From a virus, in the IMG/VR virus record IMGVR_UViG_3300032194_000098, positions 1 through 20,160 of that record: a stretch of 20,160 nucleotides of DNA. One strand, given 5' to 3'. Both the position numbers and the translations under genes were made by a program. The notes below the pieces were generated by a model. That model saw nothing but the letters and a program-made list of their open reading frames with translations. It searched no databases and was not told the DNA's origin. Below are positions 1 through 7,702 of the stretch, one piece after another. Every line of letters starts with the position of its first letter. Positions within the stretch are counted from its first letter, which is position 1.

Positions 1-3000
1 CGGTATAACCACTACCTTGGTTAGTGACAGTAAATGATGTCAGACTACCATTAACGATAACTTCACCAGAAGCACCTGATCCGCCACCACCTGTAATCTC
101 AAGGTTGGGTTTGTTACCAGCGTCATAGTTTTCGCCCTGGTTAGTTACTGTAATACCAGTCAGAGGTCCAAACTGGACATACTCAGAAGACTTGTAGGAC
201 CAGATAGACACACCATTGATCCATGCACCAATAGGTGAGTTTGCAGCAACATTCTGACGCTCAGAGATAGTCTGGACGTTTCTGGGGAATCTCAGCAGTT
301 TACGCTGGTTACCAGGGATGAGTGCTGACCCTGTGAAAGGACCAATCTTATAGTTGGGCAGACCAGATGCTGCCACATACACATAATCATTATTAAAGAA
401 GGAGTTTTGGATATTAGTCGTAAACTCACTAATAACTTTGTTGATTGACTCTTGATCAGACTTACCTCTGTTAAGGTCAACTGACAACAGGATATTACCT
501 TGAGGGATAATATCAGTAGGTGTATTCAGTTGATAGGAGAAGGTCAGGGGGTCAATACGAGATGTGACGGTAAAGGTGCCGTTATACACAACGGGGTTTG
601 CACCATAGATCGTCACCTGATCAGAAACCAGAAGACCGTGGGGGTTATTGCAATAAACAGTTGCAGTCTGGTTATTAACACCACCAGACTCAATGCGATC
701 AACTTGAATGAGTTTCTTGACGTTATACAACCAAGAAGACAGTCTCTCATCGAGTGCTGTCGATCCCAGGTTAGCAACTTTCAGTTTGTCACCCTGAATG
801 TAGTAAGATCCAGTGTCATCCAGGACGGTAGTGCCTGCTTCAGCAATACCCAAGACACGCATCTTACATTCTTGGTCTGTGCCTCTGTTGACATACACAA
901 AGATGTCAGATTGGACCACAGTGCCAGGATCCCAGTCCTCAACAACACCATTTCTGCTTCTGGTGCATTCAATAAACTGGTTGAGTGATTTTTCCTTATA
1001 CTGGACCTCTTCCTGGTCGTTAATACGGATTGTGCCGTTTCTAGATGGCCATCCAATAGTAGAGTCAACGGTAATAATCTGACCATCAGTAGTCAGAGGC
1101 TCTACGAGGCTAGTTTTGTAAGGAATCTTGAATTCGCCAGTCAGAGTTTCCTCTGAGATTGCCAATTCGTAGATTGTGTCTGTGCCTTCAATAATAGTGA
1201 TGACGTTTTCAATCAGAGCAGACGCTGCCTTGATATTCTGGTCAACGGGGTCGGCATACTGATTCAACTGAGAGTCGATCAGGTTATTTGGGTCACCTTC
1301 GAGCAACTCAGCACGCAACACGGTGTCAACCACCCAAGTTGCATGGGAGGGACTAATAATCTCATCTTTGGGATAGAAGATAGAGACTTCTTCACCAAAC
1401 AGGATCTTAAACAGATACTGAGTAGCAAGCTCGGTGCCTTTTGAGATATAGAAGTCTTTAATGGTCTTAATGACCTGAATTGGGTTGACCTTAGCAAAGT
1501 CAACGTCAATAGTAGGCAGAAACTGTCTTCTAAACTTATCAAAGACTTCTCTCAGGAAGAGAGAGTCCAAATTAGTCACAACAGACCCCTGAGGGTGTGT
1601 GGACTGCCTCAGAGCAGACTCTCCAGCATAGATTTCGTTGTGGAGTTGATCATATCCAACAGGACCAGACACACCACGAGAAACACCCAAGAATGCCGAA
1701 GGTGAGTAACCTTCACCACGCTCAATAATGTCAAAACCAGTAACTTCGTCAAAACCAACGTCTACAGACGCTCTGGCAGCACGAGGCTCTGCAATGTAGA
1801 TCTTGGGAGGGAATTCAGTTGAATATCCTTCACCAAAGTTGACAACGTTAATATCAGTGATCTCACCATTGAAGATCGTTGCAATTGCTTCTGCTCCTGT
1901 GCCGCCAATAGGCTCACCGTAAGCATCTTTGCGATCATCGACAATATAAACAGAAGGAGCGTCAGTATAACCCTGTCCACCAGTCAACATTTCGATATTG
2001 GTGACAGATCCTGATGCAACCGTCACATCAAGCACCTGTGCGCCCACAGGTTGGATAATACGGGTCCTAGGAGGTGTGAGATACCCTCTACCTCTATTTG
2101 TGATCAGGACTTCGTAGACCTGACCATCTTGGTTAATTCTGGAAACTGCCTGAGCATTGATACCACCTTCTGGGGCGGGATCAATATAGACAATAGGGGG
2201 ATTGGAATATCCCTGACCCATTTCAGATACAGCAATGCTATTGGCAACCAATCTACCTTCAGAATCAATCTGAGGTTGTCCACATGCAGCACCACTGGGG
2301 TTTCTAAATGTAATAGCAGGAATGAAGTCATATCCACTACCAGAATTCTCGATGGTAACGGAATCAACTTGTCCTGTTGTGTCATCAACAGTCAGAGACA
2401 ACACAGCAAAGCTACCACTGCTGTTTGTGGGTTCTGAGATGACTGGAGTGGGTGGGTTATATGATGAATAACCTTGACCACCATCAATAAGACGAATATC
2501 CTTAACACCACCAATCAATGACTTGGCAGTTGCACCATTACCATTATTTGAGATGATGGTAACCTTAGGATTAAAGTCCAGACGATAACCACTACCACCT
2601 GACTTAGGAATCAGACGATCAATAGCACCACTTTCTGCTACCTGGACAATAGCATCTGCACCAGATCCAAATGATGGTGCAATATATTCAACAGAGCGGA
2701 TGTGAATGATATCAGCAGCACCCAGTTGTGCATCAAAGATCAGTTTGTCTTCAAATACAGAATAATCCTCATATGGTTTGAGGAGTCTACCGTTTCTATG
2801 GACAATCAGACCAATTTCTGATGTAGGACGATATGCCTGAGTATTGAGACGCATTGGATACTCATGACCACCCTGCCACTCTTCAAAAGAGACAGCATCC
2901 AATGTCAAAATAGGTTGGTTTGCATAACCAACCAGATAAATGATCTGAGTAAAGTCTGAATTGTCAACACCAGTCCTCTGACGGGGTGGAGTGGTGAAAC

Positions 3001-3559
3001 GAATCTCATCTCCCTCAAGGTAATAGTCAACCCCAGGGATATTGAAGTAGTTGTAAGTGACTACAAGGAGGTGCTCAGCACTTGGGGGTGAAGTGGGAGT
3101 GCCAAGGAAACTCAGAGGAAATTGTGACCTTACACCATCGAACAGTGTAAAAGGATTTTCCAGTTGTTGTTTCTTCTTATCAAACTGAGCGATAGATACG
3201 CCAGGAGTGATGATAGCGTCAGGACCACGAGTTACAGACTCGTAATACATGACTTCATTATCAATCATGATGGATCCATTCTGATCCAGGAATCCATCAA
3301 TACCCTCTACTTCCAGTTTGTCTTCATAAAGACCAACATTGGAAAGCAGTTGTGTGCTACTAGAAAGCTGCTCAGCATTATACTCGTCTATGTCGAGATA
3401 ATTGAGAAGGTTATTGAGGATATCATACGGTCTGCCTGTTTTCTCCTGAGACTTATAATACTCGAAGAGAAAGTTGACAAACTGCTGATCTTCTTCCCTG
3501 ATAAACTCAGGTAGTTGACCTTCGACGCGATCAGATACGTTAATGTTTTTGTTTTGCAT
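1..3559 (-). CDS. Giant baseplate/virion structural protein, partial (position of T4 gp7)
   Basis: An open frame runs without a stop from the ATG at 3559 to the left edge, giving at least 1186 residues; the C-terminus is missing. It begins 5 nt after the gp6 stop. The N-terminus (MQNKNINVSDRVEGQLPEF) leads into a helical part with an EYYKSQEKTGRPYDIL motif. Residues about 318-625 hold eight GxGY repeats (GGSGY, GGQGY, SGSGY, MGQGY, RGRGY, GGQGY, FGEGY, RGEGY), mostly followed by P-P and a beta strand, about 40 residues apart; two more lie near 1138 and 1180. Residues about 695-755 hold FYISKGTELATQYLFKILFG and FYPKDEI, a segment I recognise from large baseplate proteins of cyanomyoviruses. 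Position after gp25-gp6 matches T4 gp7 (about 1030 aa), but I cannot show homology to gp7 by reading. Structural role confident; gp7 identity an inference. Confidence 0.85.
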   Translation of the reverse strand, partial: MQNKNINVSDRVEGQLPEFIREEDQQFVNFLFEYYKSQEKTGRPYDILNNLLNYLDIDEYNAEQLSSSTQLLSNVGLYEDKLEVEGIDGFLDQNGSIMIDNEVMYYESVTRGPDAIITPGVSIAQFDKKKQQLENPFTLFDGVRSQFPLSFLGTPTSPPSAEHLLVVTYNYFNIPGVDYYLEGDEIRFTTPPRQRTGVDNSDFTQIIYLVGYANQPILTLDAVSFEEWQGGHEYPMRLNTQAYRPTSEIGLIVHRNGRLLKPYEDYSVFEDKLIFDAQLGAADIIHIRSVEYIAPSFGSGADAIVQVAESGAIDRLIPKSGGSGYRLDFNPKVTIISNNGNGATAKSLIGGVKDIRLIDGGQGYSSYNPPTPVISEPTNSSGSFAVLSLTVDDTTGQVDSVTIENSGSGYDFIPAITFRNPSGAACGQPQIDSEGRLVANSIAVSEMGQGYSNPPIVYIDPAPEGGINAQAVSRINQDGQVYEVLITNRGRGYLTPPRTRIIQPVGAQVLDVTVASGSVTNIEMLTGGQGYTDAPSVYIVDDRKDAYGEPIGGTGAEAIATIFNGEITDINVVNFGEGYSTEFPPKIYIAEPRAARASVDVGFDEVTGFDIIERGEGYSPSAFLGVSRGVSGPVGYDQLHNEIYAGESALRQSTHPQGSVVTNLDSLFLREVFDKFRRQFLPTIDVDFAKVNPIQVIKTIKDFYISKGTELATQYLFKILFGEEVSIFYPKDEIISPSHATWVVDTVLRAELLEGDPNNLIDSQLNQYADPVDQNIKAASALIENVITIIEGTDTIYELAISEETLTGEFKIPYKTSLVEPLTTDGQIITVDSTIGWPSRNGTIRINDQEEVQYKEKSLNQFIECTRSRNGVVEDWDPGTVVQSDIFVYVNRGTDQECKMRVLGIAEAGTTVLDDTGSYYIQGDKLKVANLGSTALDERLSSWLYNVKKLIQVDRIESGGVNNQTATVYCNNPHGLLVSDQVTIYGANPVVYNGTFTVTSRIDPLTFSYQLNTPTDIIPQGNILLSVDLNRGKSDQESINKVISEFTTNIQNSFFNNDYVYVAASGLPNYKIGPFTGSALIPGNQRKLLRFPRNVQTISERQNVAANSPIGAWINGVSIWSYKSSEYVQFGPLTGITVTNQGENYDAGNKPNLEITGGGGSGASGEVIVNGSLTSFTVTNQGSGYT

Positions 3560-3564
3560 CTATC

Positions 3565-5679
3565 TCAGAAACAACCGTCTGGCACTGGATACTCGAAAGA
3601 ATCCATTGGGTAATCAATGATATTTATACCCCCTGTAGGACCGAAGTTGTATCCCGAGAAGTTGTTGGGATCGAAGGAGGGGACAGGGATTGTGTTAATC
3701 GTAAAGTCGATTGGATTAACCGCAGGATTAAAGATTGTGGGGTCAACGCCAGGTGGAATATCGATAGATCCACTGTAAGGCACGACCTGAATGGGTAGTC
3801 TTTCTGTATTATCGGGAGTATCCGAAATTGCCAGAGGACCAACGCAAACTTTGCCAGATTCGTAGTCAACCGTGCCAACGGTTGGGTTGAGAATCAATTC
3901 TGTCTCATCACGCTTGGTAACCAGCATCAAGTTGCCCTTACCATCGTCTCTGATGTTGACAGGGACCAGGACTTCAGTTGCAACGTTGGAATTAAACGCA
4001 GGGGTGATGATCTGAGCGCCAGTTGATTCGTCAAGTGCAAGGTTTACCAAATCTTCGGTATAACCAGTTGCATAGAATGTGCCAGATTTGACCACAGAGA
4101 ATGAGGGGTCACATTTTGTGCCACCGACGTTACCATCAGGGTCTGTGCCGTCTCCATTCTTAGGCTCGTCGCCAGCATAGGCTGAAGGATCGTAAATTCT
4201 GTTACCAAAGTCTAAACATTGGGTAAATACGTTACCCCAAGTAAATTGATCCAGATTTTGACCCAAAGTAATCTGAGTTACGCTACCAGCAATGGATGTA
4301 TCGCTTTGATCAATTACAGCACCAAACTTAGATCCGTCAATACGGTTATTGAAGCGGTTTGTTTGACCTGCTTTGTTAAATTGATCAATTGACTGCAGCA
4401 CTTTGGTGCCAATACCCGATCCAGTGTTGGAAGTTGCGTTTCCGTCGTAGTAAACGTAAGATTTGGGAATGATGTAGTAAGAAGTGGGATCAACGATGAC
4501 AGGCTCGATCGATGCAACCGCAAACTTCTTCAAATCATTCTTGATTTTCGCTTTTGTGCTCGCATTGAGCTTTGTGCCCGTCTTAGGGCGGATAGCGATA
4601 AAGACTTTGCCGTAGATTGGAGGAGAAAGTCTCTCTCCACCGTATGCAGTAATTGCTGCCGCTTGGGGATACACTTCAGAGACGATGTGCTCATAATCAT
4701 TCTCAGTCACAGCACGGTTTTGCGTTGCATACGCTCTAGGTGCTCTGAATTTGACGCTCAGACCCGATTCGCGGTCTTCACCTTGCTGTGCTGCTTCTTT
4801 GACAGTCAGATTCATACCTGAAGTGGGCAATACGCGCCCATCAGAGTCAACAATGTTACCAATAAAGCTAAATGACTTCGATCCGTTTGCTGCTACACCG
4901 TCAGTTTGCACATATTCCAGTCTGATAAATTCACCATCGATCAATTTGCGCCCCAAAACGCCATCACCGAAGATTAAGCGGTATCTGAGGTCATCAGTTT
5001 CCTCCAAATAGTAGATTCTGGAGGTTTCGGTCAACGCAGTCGCGTTATTTACGAGACTGTATGTGTCAGTTTCCGAAGATTGTGCGTTTGGAGAGATATC
5101 AACGTTGAGAAGATCGGTATCTACGTTTTCTGCGGGGATCAGAAACTCTTGTTGCTTCGTATAATCAACTGTATAGTTGTATGTGAGCAGATTTCCTTGA
5201 TAAATGACGACATTATCAAACATCGCGATCCCAGTTGAGGAATTTACGGGGACTGTGATGTCTTTTGTGAGTGTAAACGTGAAAGAATCGAGTGCATTCT
5301 CCGCAACAAAGACATCTCCCTTCTGCAAAGTCGCAAATTCGGGGAATGTGATGCCATTCAGCGACAATTCTGCTTTTGCTTCAAGAGAAATACACGCTTT
5401 AGGCGCTTTAATTGACCTAGGAGTGTAATTTAACTGCTTCGCAATGCGGACAATGTTGTCTCTAACGGTTGCAGTCTCAAGAAATGACTCATTCAGCGCC
5501 ATATTAGCGTTGAATGCTGTATAATATGTGTTATAAGCGAGGATATCGATCAAGTACGATGCGCTACTTCCCTCAAAATCGTAATCTGAAAACTCTTTAC
5601 GAGTCCTGAGGTAAGATCTGATGGATTCTTTGATCTCAAAGAAGTCCAGAGACGTAAGTTGTGAGGGAATTGCGGACAT
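3565..5679 (-). CDS. 6: Baseplate wedge protein gp6
   Basis: This 704-residue protein is the T4 gp6 counterpart (T4 gp6 is about 660 aa). gp6 dimers join neighbouring baseplate wedges and form the ring around the central hub. The N-terminus has the family signature: LTSLDFFEIKESIRSYLRTR, then FSDYDFEGSSASYLIDILAYNT, NANMALNESFLETA and AKQLNYTPRS (residues about 8-110). The middle contains a J-like baseplate part (FRAPRAYATQNRAVTENDYE, about 315-335), typical of gp6/gpJ proteins. The C-terminus is rich in Pro, Asp and Gly. The ATG at 5679 follows the gp25 stop by one base and has an AGAAGG ribosome site about 6 nt upstream, inside gp25, so the two genes are probably translationally coupled. 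A late promoter element lies inside its 3' end and should serve the next gene. Confidence 0.95.
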   Translation of the reverse strand: MSAIPSQLTSLDFFEIKESIRSYLRTRKEFSDYDFEGSSASYLIDILAYNTYYTAFNANMALNESFLETATVRDNIVRIAKQLNYTPRSIKAPKACISLEAKAELSLNGITFPEFATLQKGDVFVAENALDSFTFTLTKDITVPVNSSTGIAMFDNVVIYQGNLLTYNYTVDYTKQQEFLIPAENVDTDLLNVDISPNAQSSETDTYSLVNNATALTETSRIYYLEETDDLRYRLIFGDGVLGRKLIDGEFIRLEYVQTDGVAANGSKSFSFIGNIVDSDGRVLPTSGMNLTVKEAAQQGEDRESGLSVKFRAPRAYATQNRAVTENDYEHIVSEVYPQAAAITAYGGERLSPPIYGKVFIAIRPKTGTKLNASTKAKIKNDLKKFAVASIEPVIVDPTSYYIIPKSYVYYDGNATSNTGSGIGTKVLQSIDQFNKAGQTNRFNNRIDGSKFGAVIDQSDTSIAGSVTQITLGQNLDQFTWGNVFTQCLDFGNRIYDPSAYAGDEPKNGDGTDPDGNVGGTKCDPSFSVVKSGTFYATGYTEDLVNLALDESTGAQIITPAFNSNVATEVLVPVNIRDDGKGNLMLVTKRDETELILNPTVGTVDYESGKVCVGPLAISDTPDNTERLPIQVVPYSGSIDIPPGVDPTIFNPAVNPIDFTINTIPVPSFDPNNFSGYNFGPTGGINIIDYPMDSFEYPVPDGCF
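3621..3628 (-). promoter_or_regulatory. Late promoter element TATAAATA
   Basis: The minus strand reads TATAAATA, the exact T4 late-promoter consensus recognised by the gp55-type sigma. It lies inside the end of gp6, about 62 nt before the start of the giant structural gene at 3559, so it could drive that gene separately from gp6. The match is seen; activity is inferred. Confidence 0.6.
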
Positions 5680-5680
5680 T

Positions 5681-6094
5681 TTATGCCTTCTCTAAGAGAA
5701 ACTCGATAGTTTGGACGACAGTTTCACCAACAATGGTATAATCAAGCTCAACTGCAATAGCATTTAGGTCAGAATCATCAGTAAGAGTCACTTTTGTGAC
5801 TTGAATTCTAGGTTCTAGACGACTCAAGCAGTTTCTAATCTCACCTTTGATCTCATCTGCACTAAAAACATCCCAAGGCTCAAACAAAAGACCCTTAATC
5901 CTTGACCCAACAGAGGGTTGAAAGGGTCTTTCACCGAGATCAGTCAGTAAAAGGTTTCTTACTGCCTGCTTAATCGCATTTTCATTCTTAACTATGCCAA
6001 AATCGCCAGTAGATGGATTAGACTTGAATGAAACAGACAAGTCTTTGTATCCTCTACTGACGTATTTCTCGGATCTGAATCTGTAAGATGCCAT
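5681..6094 (-). CDS. 25: Baseplate wedge protein gp25
   Basis: This 137-residue protein matches gp25 of T4 (132 aa), a small baseplate wedge component belonging to the gp25/gpW-like (lysozyme-like fold) family shared with contractile injection systems. The family block GERPFQPSVGSRIKGLLFEP is at residues 54-73, and the conserved EPR triad of the family is at 94-96 (LEPRI). In this family the EPR segment anchors sheath initiation and wedge contacts. The ATG at 6094 overlaps the previous stop as TAATG and is preceded by an AAAGGA ribosome site. Directly followed by gp6, the order seen in cyanomyoviruses. Confidence 0.95.
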   Translation of the reverse strand: MASYRFRSEKYVSRGYKDLSVSFKSNPSTGDFGIVKNENAIKQAVRNLLLTDLGERPFQPSVGSRIKGLLFEPWDVFSADEIKGEIRNCLSRLEPRIQVTKVTLTDDSDLNAIAVELDYTIVGETVVQTIEFLLEKA

Positions 6095-6282
6095 TACATC
6101 CTTTCTACATAGTCGTCAAACCCATTTTTACCACCACACCATTTTGAATTCCGATCTTTGGGTGGATCGGATTGGCGCTTACGCGCCATGTTGAGATATT
6201 TATCACTTCTAGGATCAGTTATTAGCGTCATCCCAGATTCCAGGAATGCTTTTCCCTGGTCAGGTACTGGTGAATTAGCCAT
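6094..6282 (-). CDS. Small uncharacterised protein upstream of gp25
   Basis: A 62-residue basic, polar protein (MANSPVPDQGKAFLESG... ending GFDDYVERM) with no membrane segment and no motif I recognise. The start at 6282 is well supported: AGGAGA sits about 8 nt upstream. Its stop overlaps the gp25 ATG as TAATG, so the two are likely coupled, which suggests a late, virion-related role. The sequence KWCGGKNGFDDYVERM near the C-terminus looks structured, with a single Cys. A late-type element lies inside the gene and another just before it. Function unknown. Confidence 0.75.
   Translation of the reverse strand: MANSPVPDQGKAFLESGMTLITDPRSDKYLNMARKRQSDPPKDRNSKWCGGKNGFDDYVERM
6197..6204 (-). promoter_or_regulatory. 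Late promoter-like element GATAAATA
   Basis: The minus strand reads GATAAATA, seven of eight bases of the T4 late consensus, about 103 nt before the gp25 start and inside the small upstream gene. It could give gp25-gp6 their own late transcript. Match seen, function inferred. Confidence 0.4.
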
Positions 6283-6310
6283 TGTTAGTCTCCTGCATAG
6301 TGCATAAAGT

Positions 6311-6317
6311 TATTTAG
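6311..6317 (-). promoter_or_regulatory. Late promoter-like element CTAAATA
   Basis: The minus strand reads CTAAATA about 29 nt before the ATG at 6282, overlapping the 3' end of the upstream gene. The same heptamer stands about 26 nt before the 1245-aa structural gene (11466-11472). The matching placement suggests a late promoter variant with a short leader. Confidence 0.4.
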
Positions 6318-6823
6318 TGCCAATCCCAATGATTATTGGGACGCTCCCACCAATAATGTAGGTCTTCTTTACTGTCGTCGTAATACAATCCGACAAAATC
6401 AGACTGGAATTGACTTCCAGTATTCTCAGCAAGTGCAACAGTATAGTAATTTTCAGGTGAGAAGTCTTCCATTGCCTTGGTAATCCAGGTGTAAGTGCCA
6501 CCTCTGATCACTCCTGCTTCGATAAGCACAAAGTTGTCCCATTCTAAGACCCACTCTGCATAGTTGAGACTGAAATCTATCTGATATTTTTTAGGACTTT
6601 CGTCTGGAAAGTTGACATTTACTGCTTCAATATGAAAAATCTCCCCATCCATCGACAAACCGTGACTCAAATGTTGAGCAACGATGCTTGAATAGTCAGG
6701 AGAGACACAAAGAAAACAAGTTTTGGACGGATGAATGTCAAGACGTGCCATCTTGATCTTGTAAATCAGCTCTTGGATGAGAGCCATTTCCTTATCCTGA
6801 CTGATGAAGAGGAGATCTCGCAT
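6314..6823 (-). CDS. Uncharacterised protein, possible phosphoribosyltransferase-like fold
   Basis: A 169-residue protein. It has alternating hydrophobic strands and helices (FLCVSPDYSSIVAQHL, residues 37-52) and a segment NFVLIEAGVIRGGTYTWI (97-114). That segment resembles the PRPP loop of type I phosphoribosyltransferases (hydrophobic strand, acidic residue, then GGT), but the usual D-D/E pair is reduced to a single Glu102. The C-terminus is aromatic and His/Trp rich (GLYYDD, then WWERPNNHWDWH). I have a vague memory of similar proteins in cyanophages, without an assigned activity. It sits between a small HTH-like gene and the gp25 block. The ATG at 6823 starts 2 nt after the previous stop. 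Enzyme assignment is weak; reality of the gene is clear. Confidence 0.8.
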   Translation of the reverse strand: MRDLLFISQDKEMALIQELIYKIKMARLDIHPSKTCFLCVSPDYSSIVAQHLSHGLSMDGEIFHIEAVNVNFPDESPKKYQIDFSLNYAEWVLEWDNFVLIEAGVIRGGTYTWITKAMEDFSPENYYTVALAENTGSQFQSDFVGLYYDDSKEDLHYWWERPNNHWDWH

Positions 6824-6825
6824 GA

Positions 6826-6975
6826 TTATTGCTCCTGATACTTGAGGAATTCTCTAAATGTCATTTTCATCTCCCTTTCTGTCATGCCACAGTGCTTTGC
6901 TGCATGTGGGAGATTCATTGTTGCATGGTAAAGTGCGTTGTTTGCTTCATTTACCAACTCAGGCGTGGTCTTCAC
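6826..6975 (-). CDS. Small HTH-like protein (GTG start preferred)
   Basis: The frame can start at an ATG at 7032 (68 aa) or at a GTG at 6975 (49 aa). I prefer the GTG. It has AAGGA seven bases upstream, directly follows the stop of the preceding 49-aa gene, and avoids a 56-nt overlap; the ATG has no clear ribosome site. The protein reads MKTTPELVNEANNALYHATM, then NLPHAAKHCGMTEREMKMTF and REFLKYQEQ. The order helix, LPHAAKHCGMTEREMK, helix resembles a helix-turn-helix in which 'AAKHCGMTEREMK' spans the turn and recognition helix. It may be a small DNA-binding protein, but this is by pattern only. Confidence 0.7.
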   Translation of the reverse strand: MKTTPELVNEANNALYHATMNLPHAAKHCGMTEREMKMTFREFLKYQEQ

Positions 6976-6976
6976 C

Positions 6977-7126
6977 TTATCGTCCTTGACCACGGTATCT
7001 CTTTTTCGCGTTGTTTCGTGATGTCGCGGCATACTTTGTGTTTTTAGATGATCCTTGTCGAGTTGCTTTGGGTTTGCCAGGCATGAAATTAGTGCCTGAG
7101 ATACCGACTTTGCTTCGAGTTGCCAT
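6977..7126 (-). CDS. Small highly basic protein (49 aa)
   Basis: A 49-residue gene, found by reading. It starts at ATG 7126 with a strong ribosome site GGAG four to five bases upstream. The product begins MATRSKVGISGTNFMPGKPK and continues with TRQGSSKNTKYAATSRNNAK and KRYRGQGR. It is extremely rich in Lys and Arg and has the look of a nucleic-acid-binding or virion-internal basic peptide; I recall similar short basic proteins in cyanomyoviruses. A TATAAT element lies about 24 nt upstream. Its 3' end overlaps the longer possible form of the next gene in another frame. Function unknown. Confidence 0.8.
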   Translation of the reverse strand: MATRSKVGISGTNFMPGKPKATRQGSSKNTKYAATSRNNAKKRYRGQGR

Positions 7127-7149
7127 TTTTCTCCGTTGTGGACCTACTA

Positions 7150-7155
7150 ATTATA
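7150..7155 (-). promoter_or_regulatory. Sigma70-type -10 element before the 49-aa basic gene
   Basis: The minus strand reads TATAAT 24 nt before the ATG at 7126. A TTGCCT hexamer stands 16 bases upstream as a partial -35 (four of six). It overlaps the end of the PAAR-like gene region. Confidence 0.4.
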
Positions 7156-7166
7156 GCAGATTTGCT

Positions 7167-7700
7167 TCATGAGGCAAGCACAGTGGGGTGTCCAAAGGCA
7201 ACAACCGACGAACAAGGGTAAGAGAAACCAGGAAATCCGACTCCGAGGGGGTCTAGGATGCGTGCAACAGGCAATTTCAGTGCAAAGACTGTCAAAGTTG
7301 TTGCCATAACAACTCTTGGGTGTCCAATAACACCCATATCTTCAATAGTTAAGGGACTACATGGGATAGGAGTTGGGATTGCACAAATTGCTTTGCCACA
7401 AGGGCACAGGTAAATGATGATATTTGAGCAAACTGCAGGGTGATTGATGAAAACATCACCCATCAACATGATCGGAATCATGTTTACCAGCACTGTTGCC
7501 CTAAATGGGTTGATCGCTGTCAACGGAATTAGGGGCAAAGGGGGCCACCAGCATGTAAAATTCTTAATAACGATGCTGTAGGGGATTGGAGGGGTGCCAC
7601 ACGCCTGTACAGAGTGAATGGTGGATGGTATACAAAGTCCATGTCCAGAGCATGGTAGACCATTCAGTGATGCAACAGGTTTTAGAAATCCATATGCCAT
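7167..7700 (-). CDS. PAAR-like tail spike tip protein
   Basis: A 177-residue protein, rich in Pro, Cys, Ile and Val. Repeated segments fit the PAAR pattern of short strands with GHP/VxxN/PxxxxGD: ATVLVNMIPIMLMGDVFINH with following PAVC (residues 68-91), IGHPRVVM (125-132), LTVFALKLPVARILDPLG (136-153) and SSVVAFGHPTVLAS (164-177). Several His and Cys residues (H20, C23, H87, C91, H127, H171) could bind the metal that stabilises PAAR tips. PAAR proteins sharpen the membrane-piercing spike of contractile tails; T4 has gp5.4 in this role. It lies between a large structural gene and the gp25-gp6 block, which fits. No clear ribosome site; start 2 nt after the upstream stop suggests coupling. Confidence 0.7.
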   Translation of the reverse strand: MAYGFLKPVASLNGLPCSGHGLCIPSTIHSVQACGTPPIPYSIVIKNFTCWWPPLPLIPLTAINPFRATVLVNMIPIMLMGDVFINHPAVCSNIIIYLCPCGKAICAIPTPIPCSPLTIEDMGVIGHPRVVMATTLTVFALKLPVARILDPLGVGFPGFSYPCSSVVAFGHPTVLAS

Positions 7701-7702
7701 AG

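Noticed and set aside
500-2437. Plus-strand frames of 162 and 128 codons and several minus-strand frames in the left 3.5 kb
   Set aside because: They lie inside the giant minus-strand frame that is open to the edge and carries repeats and a recognisable domain; the others all fall in one alternate frame and show no protein-like features.
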